Shown one piece after another: positions 58,430-64,000 of a stretch of 64,000 nt of DNA. Source of the stretch: Pyxicephalus adspersus (taxonomy: Eukaryota; Chordata; Amphibia; Anura; Pyxicephalidae); assembly GCF_032062135.1 (NCBI RefSeq), contig NC_092868.1, positions 50,987,053-51,051,052 on the forward strand. The letters run 5' to 3'. The first letter of the stretch is position 1; each line of letters starts with the position of its first letter. The notes under the pieces were generated by a model that saw nothing but the letters and a program-made list of their open reading frames with translations, was not told the origin of the DNA and made no database searches. The position numbers were made by a program, and so were the translations under genes.

Positions 58430-58920
58430 TCTCATAATTTTTGCATGATAAACAATGTGTTTGTTTCCCCAAATCATTTTGCTTTGAGCGCCATGCAGAA
58501 TAATTTGGGTCCGGCACATTTCCACAGCCGCTTAATTCCTGGTAGCGCCCCGCCGATATTAAAGCAATCATTCCTCTTTGAGCCGGTCCAACACTCACTT
58601 TCTTTTAATATTTAAAGAGCTCTTATTAAAAGAATCACCATTTTAAAAGTGGAAGAGTTTGATAAATCACATCTTAAACGGTCTACTGGCGCCTCGTCAC
58701 CAGCGCTGCGATTAACTCATCGCTCAGAAGAAAAATACATGGAAGACCTAATAACTGGAGGGGGACTGAACCCTGATCCCTGCACTTCACCAAAAAGAAT
58801 TGTGACCGATTAATCGTCTCCTTTATTGCGTTCTTCTCATTATTTTTTTCCCCAGCCATTTGGAGGGAGATGGTCAGGTTTCTCGCCGATGTTACACTGC
58901 GTACATTTTAAAGGGGCAAA
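58430..58920. promoter_or_regulatory. Candidate conserved non-coding block, strong
   Basis: Roughly 490 bp, repeat-free, with dense CpG relative to flanks (GAGCGCC, GGTCCGGC, AGCCGC, GTAGCGCCCCGCCGATA, GAGCCGGTCC, AAACGG, ACTGGCGCCTCGTC, AGCGCTGCG, CATCGCTC, TCTCGCCGATG) and a CGATTAATCG palindrome at 58807-58816. Also ATTAACTCATCG and GATAAATCACATC. No frame of length. Texture is that of a developmental enhancer; conservation untested. Confidence 0.52.
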
Positions 58921-59315
58921 ATAGTTTAATTGCAAGTTATTTATTAACTGTTGTCTTTGTCTGTGCATATTTTTAATGATCCCAATTTATCATTTTAAAC
59001 CCAAGCAGTCACCCACTAAAATTCTAAAAGTGGCCCTAAATAATGAAAGCAGAGAGGCGTCTACAGTGTTCCATTCTGTATGAGTCCAGTCCAGTTCAGT
59101 CTTGAGAAACAAGGTCAGAGCACTGCCCCCCTCTAGCCTTCAGTCCAATGATCTGATCCTCGTTAATATGTTCTCATAATGGGGGACAAAGGCTGCACAC
59201 AAGAATTTAGACTCCTAATCAATCCACCATTTGGTATACACAAGGTTCTTCAGCCTAGACTTCTAGAGGAAGAGGCTGAATAAGTGCTCCAATGATTATG
59301 AGCTAAAACTGAACA
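58921..59315. other. No recognisable feature
   Basis: Ordinary sequence; no frame of note. Confidence 0.4.
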
Positions 59316-59460
59316 TGCTGATGGGACGAAAGAGCAGAGAGATGAGCTTATCACTGTGCTGTGTCTCCTTTCACTGTCCAATCACAGGCTGGGGGAGGGA
59401 CAAGAACAGTAGGTGTTTTTATGTAACTGCAGCACAAAAAAAAAGTCTCCTGTCCATTTC
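59316..59460 (+). repeat. Probable dispersed frog repeat
   Basis: GAGATGAGCTTATCACTGTG, TTCACTGTCCAATCACAGGC and GGGGGAGGGACAAGA are in the same order as related phrases at 31525-31600. Boundaries unknown. The 116-codon frame starting at 59315 crosses it and has no domain. Confidence 0.45.
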
Positions 59461-59689
59461 AGACAAATATAATATAAATACACTTAAATTAGATGTAAAC
59501 CCTCCCTGGATGGTTCATACTTTTTGCACCATAAAATATTCAGCTTTCTTAATTCATTGCTTGCACGTATGTAAGCATGAAAAACAAGACCCATTCAGAA
59601 TCAGCAATTTTAGGAATTCTTTATTTATAAAACATCTCTCTTTGTCTACTACTAAGTGCTTTTAAAAAAGACAGAATAAAAAAAATCTC

Positions 59690-60130
59690 TATAGTGTTTG
59701 AAGCCTATGCAAATCAGGCGGCCTAGCAGCAAAAAAGAGGCGTGCGCCTTCTATACCTGCCGTCAAAACGAAATTACAAAAACAAGCTCCAGGATTTTTT
59801 TCTTGTAACTACATAATGTGATCAATGACACTATTTCATCTCCAGCCTGCACGTGCCATTGTAGTGAGCACAGCGTGGGGCGCCTCTCGCTAGGCGCGAA
59901 TCTTGGGCTAGGCGTGAATAAAGTTGGCGCCATATGTGTTGGTTCTACATCAGTAGAAATTATCCACCACTAAATCCTTCACCTGCAGTTCTTAGGAATA
60001 CAAATTAGAGTCATTAGCACGGGCTCCGTCTACGCTACATCACAAAAGAGATTAACATTTTTTCCTATTAAAACCTTTATTACGTTTAATGAAACTTTTA
60101 CCAGATTGGACTTATAAATATTCCATCTTT
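59690..60130. promoter_or_regulatory. Candidate conserved non-coding block with direct and inverted repeats
   Basis: CpG-retaining unique block. AGGCGTGCGCCT at 59738-59749 is a 5+5 palindrome. GCTAGGCG(C/T)GAAT occurs twice 18 bp apart at 59889-59901 and 59907-59919, near GGGCGCC and GGCGCC. AT-rich parts carry TAACTACATAATG, GAGATTAACATT and TTTATTACGTTTAATG. No reading frame. Strong enhancer-like texture, function inferred. Confidence 0.5.
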
Positions 60131-61009
60131 CTCAGTCATTCCCTCAACAAGCTGCTAATGTCAGAATGACCCATCAAATGATGATGTCATACAATCATAC
60201 CCCAATATTTTGTAGCTTGAATTGGGAATCATAGTCATTCTGCTGAATTTTTACTTTATTTGTTGTCCTCCCAGGCTAAACTCCAATTAGATGTAAAAAC
60301 ACAAAATATAGTGGTAAAAGATTATTATTATAATTCAAAGTAACACTCAGACTGGGAGAGGGAGGGGTAAGTACTAAGATCCATTGAGTGGCATGAACAG
60401 GTGCTGATAGGGAACATACAGTGTGAGCAGAGAGGTGACCTTCTTAGGGTACCTCTGTCCAGTCAGCAGGCAAGGGATGTGTTCTTGACCAAGCGTGCTG
60501 CTATTGCTGTGGAGGTCCAGCATGTATACTACCTGGCAGAGCTTCCTGGATCTTAGAATTTCCAATACTTTAGTAAGTAAAATAGCAAAATATACCTGCA
60601 AAGAACCATTGAAACTATTGATGGCCTGATGAGTTATTTCTTGTTTTTTTTTGGTTACAAAGAAGAAAGAAGGTTAAAATTGTTGATTCAGAAAGTCATG
60701 TGATAAAAATTTATCATCACGTGACCCTATTTATCATGCTGTCCATAGCTTATGCAGACAACAGAGCAATGAGAGGGACCCAAACACCCACTATAGGCTT
60801 CCTGTAGAAAATTTCTGAAAAACCAATTACCCTGCACAAGCAGAGAACGCAGCAGTGACTAGGCCTAATTGCGGAAACCAGGACTTTCTGTCCTACATGA
60901 TCCATTTAAGAGCCTTTGCATCTTTAAAAACGAAAATATTGGTCTTAAAGACATAAGTTGTTTAGAAATAATACTGATTTCTCTAAAAAGCAAAATTTCC
61001 TAAATGTTC
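60131..61009. other. No recognisable feature
   Basis: No gene; a 75-codon minus frame at 60374-60601 without known domain. Possibly repeat around 60300-60600. Confidence 0.4.
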
Positions 61010-61245
61010 CTACCCTAAAAATAAAGCATTGGGAAGACAAGTCACCCTCCCCAACCCCTGACCTCAACCCTATTGAACACATTTTAAATGAATTGAAACG
61101 CCAATTGAGAGCCAGGTCTTCTCATCCAGGATCAGTTCCTGACATCATAGTCAGCAAACCATTCCAACACACTACATGAATGGTCAAAGTTTTGGAATGG
61201 GACATCCAGCAAACTCCTATAGGTGTAAACACACATTTGGCTTTG
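61010..61245 (+). pseudogene. Tc1/mariner transposase C-terminal remnant
   Basis: 61050-61150 translates to PDLNPIEHILNELKRQLRA followed by RSSHPGSVPD, the hallmark SPDLNPIE-LW-ELKR-LRARPSHP block of Tc1-like transposases, which includes part of the catalytic DDE region (the final E in NPIE). The frame then stops at 61179, and a further piece (GGAATGGGACATCCAGCAAA; CTCCTATAGGTGTAA at 61195-61230) matches the nucleotide tail of such elements after a deletion. The N-terminal DNA-binding part and the inverted terminal repeats are missing. A dead fragment. Confidence 0.85.
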
Positions 61246-61559
61246 AAACATATGTCTTTAATCTCCATAGCTTAAAAGGTCTTTGTTAAAGACAGTTATT
61301 GCTTTCATAGACTATTTGTGGTTGCTTTTGTGCTATGTTATAAAGTTAATCTTTGTCCCCAATTTACCTAACCTTGCCTAACCTTGGGACACCAACTGAC
61401 AGTCTGCCTTTGTTCTTGAACACTACAAAAATATATTTCTTGGGTCCCTGAAAAACATATCAAGAAATGTAAATATACTTCTTCTAAATCTCAAATTTAG
61501 CCATTTTCCTGATCTCAGATTAAAAAAAAAGAAATAAAATCCCATATTTTCTGTTATTT
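61246..61559. other. No recognisable feature
   Basis: Ordinary AT-rich sequence beyond the Tc1 remnant. Confidence 0.4.
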
Positions 61560-61990
61560 TTTAGAAATGTCATTATTATGTACCTCTATACAAAAGCAAC
61601 AGATACCGTCTACCAGTATAAAAAAAAAAACGAAAATTCCTCTGTGCGACGGTTAGGGGAAAGAAGGAAAGATTGATGGCTTTAGATTCCCCGTACGTAA
61701 AGCTGGCAATGAGTCGGGGGATTTTATAGTAGCGCGTTGGCTTTTCTCTGTGAATTTTGATTAATGGAACTGGCTGGAACTGCTGATGTCTCCCAGCTAG
61801 TTTAGCTGACAGGAAGGAGAGTAATCTGATGTTTAAATGGATTTTCAACGTGTCTGTGGTTTTAGCCTGTGTGTCCTGAAGGAAGGACCATCTGCTACAA
61901 GATAACCTGAACTCCGAGGGCATTTCTTCCATATCCACTTCCTAAAAGAAGGCCTTTTACAATGACATTCTTCCAAGGAAAAAATAAAAT
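61560..61990. promoter_or_regulatory. Candidate conserved non-coding block
   Basis: Unique block with GTGCGACGG, CCCCGTACGTAAAG, GAGTCGGGGG, TAGCGCGTTGG, CAACGTG and CTCCGAGGG, plus TTTGATTAATGGAAC. The 120-codon minus frame 61576-61938 spans it but shows no domain or codon pattern that I recognise; its openness deserves a conservation check. Otherwise regulatory by texture. Confidence 0.42.
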
Positions 61991-62019
61991 CTATAATGGC
62001 CTACTGCCTCCTAAAATCT

Positions 62020-62370
62020 AAGGGTCTATTTAGGCTTGTGTGTTGCTATAATGCAGGTTAATGATCGATTCTTAGAGTGGTTCATGGTGAGGACGTTCTT
62101 TTTTGAATGGCACCTGAAGGCACCCAGCCAATGTGTCGTTTGTGTCTTTGCGCACCCCAATGCACAAATGTCAACCATCTGTGTGCCGAGGTCCACTGCT
62201 GTGACAAACATGCGGCAGGTCCATCTAAACCTGTATTGTGGAGTGTGGGCAGCCCTTCCAAAATGAACGGCTTGCCGCATTGCATGTTAATGTGCAAAAT
62301 ACTGCAGGTTAATAGGAGTGGCAAAATTAACCGCAATTCAACCGAAAGTTTAGAAAGGTCCCCGTATTCA
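62020..62370. mobile_element. Probable frog non-autonomous DNA element
   Basis: Three overlapping frames on each strand reflect repeat sequence, not a gene. Phrases such as GGGTCTATTTAGGC (62022), GAATGGCACCTGAAGGCACC, TGCGCACCCCAATGCAC and GCGGCAGGTCCATCTAAACC, with ATGCAGGTTAATG (62051) and CTGCAGGTTAATAGG (62302) as direct-repeat-like pieces, fit a MITE class that I associate with frogs. Ends not defined. Confidence 0.5.
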
Positions 62371-63189
62371 TTTTTTTCCTATCCTTTATAAGCATTTTAA
62401 AGGGGAATCTGATCCCTTTTAATGTTTTTTTAAATAAACGTGAAAAAGATTATCTCAATGGCAACATACAGTAGTTTTTTGTGGTACATTGCATTAGAAA
62501 AAAGGGGTCTTTAGCTTTTTCAAGCATGTTGGGGTATATTGTTAGCAGTGGGCTGCCTTATTGCAACACAGGTTAATGGGAAACAAAAAGCACAATCACA
62601 GATGTTCATTAATACACTCCAAATGTACCATTCAAATATTTTTTTACATATATATATGTACATGGAGGCAACATACTCACACAGGCTCTGCTTTCTGCTA
62701 AATAAGCACTCTGACCTCCTTGCAGGTCTAGCAGACAGGGCCTGTCTGAAAACAAAAGGCTAATTGTGACAACAATGAACCATGCCTGTGCAATGTTCAT
62801 CAGCATGGCTGCTTGTTAGTCATTACCAGGGGCACATGTGATAGCTTAACAATGCTGTAGTACAGTTGGGAGACTGTTGTCACCCCATATCAGGAAAAGT
62901 TCAAAGAAGGACCATTATGTCTGGATCACCAAGTGTAATTTGATAAATATGGCAGATTAATATAATGATTAAAAACAAATTTTTAAATTACTTAAATAGG
63001 TTAAAATCCTATATGAAATTATTTAATTTAGATCTATTTTACCATATATATAAATCCTAATTTAGGTGGTGGTGTTTCTTTTAAACCCTTCTCTCCTGCT
63101 AAACGATATCCATTTTGTAAACCCCTCCCCCTGCTCAAGTTCACAAGGTATACCCATATCCCTCTTCCAGCACAGATGGAAAATGGCTC
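62371..63189. other. No recognisable feature
   Basis: AT-rich, no gene. GCAACACAGGTTAATGGG near 62562 may belong to the preceding repeat family. Confidence 0.4.
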
Positions 63190-63600
63190 TTAGTTATAAA
63201 ACTATAATTCCTGCACAAACAGCCAGCAACAAGCTTGCGTGAATATTGATAATTTTTAATGATGATTGGTGTGAGTCCTGGTACATAACTTTAATGTACA
63301 ATGTGTACAGATTACATCTGCTTGGGGGAAATGAGAAGCCTTAAAATGCGTCTTCGCTCTACTGTAACATGGCATCAGGAATGTAAATGGCGGGGTGAGA
63401 TGTGGATTTAACAGCTGGGAAGAACGCGGCGGCGGGTGATGAATGGCACACACAATCGCTTAGCGCTCAGGTTCACGTTACTGTTGTGTTTTTAAGACTC
63501 TACTTTAAATTAACTGGATCAGCACCGTGTAATGTAGACTCTATACACTTATTACTCGTGCTGCCATTACATTCAGACTGACTTGCCTACAACTTTGCTT
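63190..63600. promoter_or_regulatory. Candidate conserved non-coding block
   Basis: Unique sequence with CpGs (CTTGCGTG, AATGCGTCTTCGC, ATGGCGGGG, GAACGCGGCGGCGGG, AATCGCTTAGCGC, CACGTTAC, CACCGTG, CTCGTGC) and an AT-rich TTTTTAATGATGATTGG segment near 63252. Short minus frame without domain. Confidence 0.43.
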
Positions 63601-64000
63601 TTCCACTCAGCCAAAATTAAAGCTCAGGTGAAGTCAGATACAAATGTTCTGATGGATTTCAATATTCTTTCTTTTACAGTAACAGGTCATAGAGCAATTT
63701 AGTAGGCAGTAGAGTTTTATCACACCGTTCAATGCAAACTAACCAAACTGGTCAGTAGTGTTGCTCCATCATGGCCATGTTGGACTGATTCAAGGTTCAT
63801 CCATTCATTCTGCAAATTACTATTACTGCCTCCCCTGCTTTCCTCTGCTGTCGCCCAATGCTCTGAATTGTAGATGGGCCTTTGTTACCCTCCCATGCAA
63901 TGTAAGATACCAGGTCCAGCATTGTATATGATGATGTGAAGGAGATTCAACCAGCCAGACAGCAAAGTGGTGTGGCTTCGGGCCAATTTATCGGAGAGGT
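63601..64000. other. No recognisable feature
   Basis: Ordinary sequence to the window edge; no frame, TE end or RNA signature seen. Confidence 0.4.

Noticed and set aside
61576..61938. 120-codon minus frame
   Set aside because: No recognisable family or domain; coincides with a candidate non-coding block.
62026..62391. Stack of overlapping 76-94-codon frames on both strands
   Set aside because: They arise from a stop-poor repeat; open in several frames at once, which argues against coding.

Overview
The window looks like nuclear DNA of an anuran amphibian, probably a ranoid-type frog, and I find no protein-coding gene or exon in it that I can support. The reasons are AT-rich non-coding sequence, many TA and TATC microsatellites, long C and G homopolymers, and several transposon-derived repeats whose style I recognise from frog genomes: hAT non-autonomous elements with clean 8-bp target duplications, a fold-back MITE beginning GGGCCTGATT, a GGTAGTCC/GACTACC element, and the ATT-fronted repeat containing TTTATATAGCGCCAACATA. 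The species is not determinable from the sequence alone. The open frames are short, lack recognisable domains or lie in low-complexity tracts. The one exception is a broken Tc1-type transposase tail near 61.0-61.2 kb.

Layout. 0-4 kb: plain sequence with an old hAT MITE (1235-1466), a CTCF-like site and two blocks that look regulatory. 4.1-5.65 kb: a decayed tetranucleotide-rich minisatellite containing a large TATC array and two fragments of a frog interspersed repeat. 6.6-10 kb: three CpG-retaining blocks separated by simple repeats, including a 34-base C run. 10.7-11.6 kb: an 897-bp minus-strand insertion that begins with the first ~39 nt of U2 snRNA and ends in poly(A); this is the most unusual object in the window. 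12-24.5 kb: several regulatory-looking blocks, a degenerate ribozyme-like repeat motif, an ~860-bp polypurine tract and a MITE-like repeat. 24.8-25.4 kb: degenerate GGGTTA-rich tandem DNA. 25.9-32.4 kb: mostly unique sequence with further regulatory-looking blocks and a fold-back MITE. 32.8-34.3 kb: a ~41-45-bp minisatellite, a perfect hairpin repeat and a hAT element. 35.5-52.7 kb: regulatory-looking blocks alternating with divergent frog repeats. 53.2-54.6 kb: a TIR element and a hAT element nested in an older repeat. 55-64 kb: the densest run of regulatory-looking blocks (about 55.1-55.7, 58.4-58.9, 59.7-60.1, 61.6-62.0 and 63.2-63.6 kb), with the Tc1 remnant between them.

Interpretation. 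Many non-repetitive, CpG-retaining, homeodomain-motif-rich blocks in gene-free DNA suggest a regulatory gene desert beside a developmental regulator. This is inference: conservation cannot be measured here, and I could not name the neighbouring gene. The calls on candidate regulatory blocks should be read as a ranked list for alignment, not as demonstrated elements.
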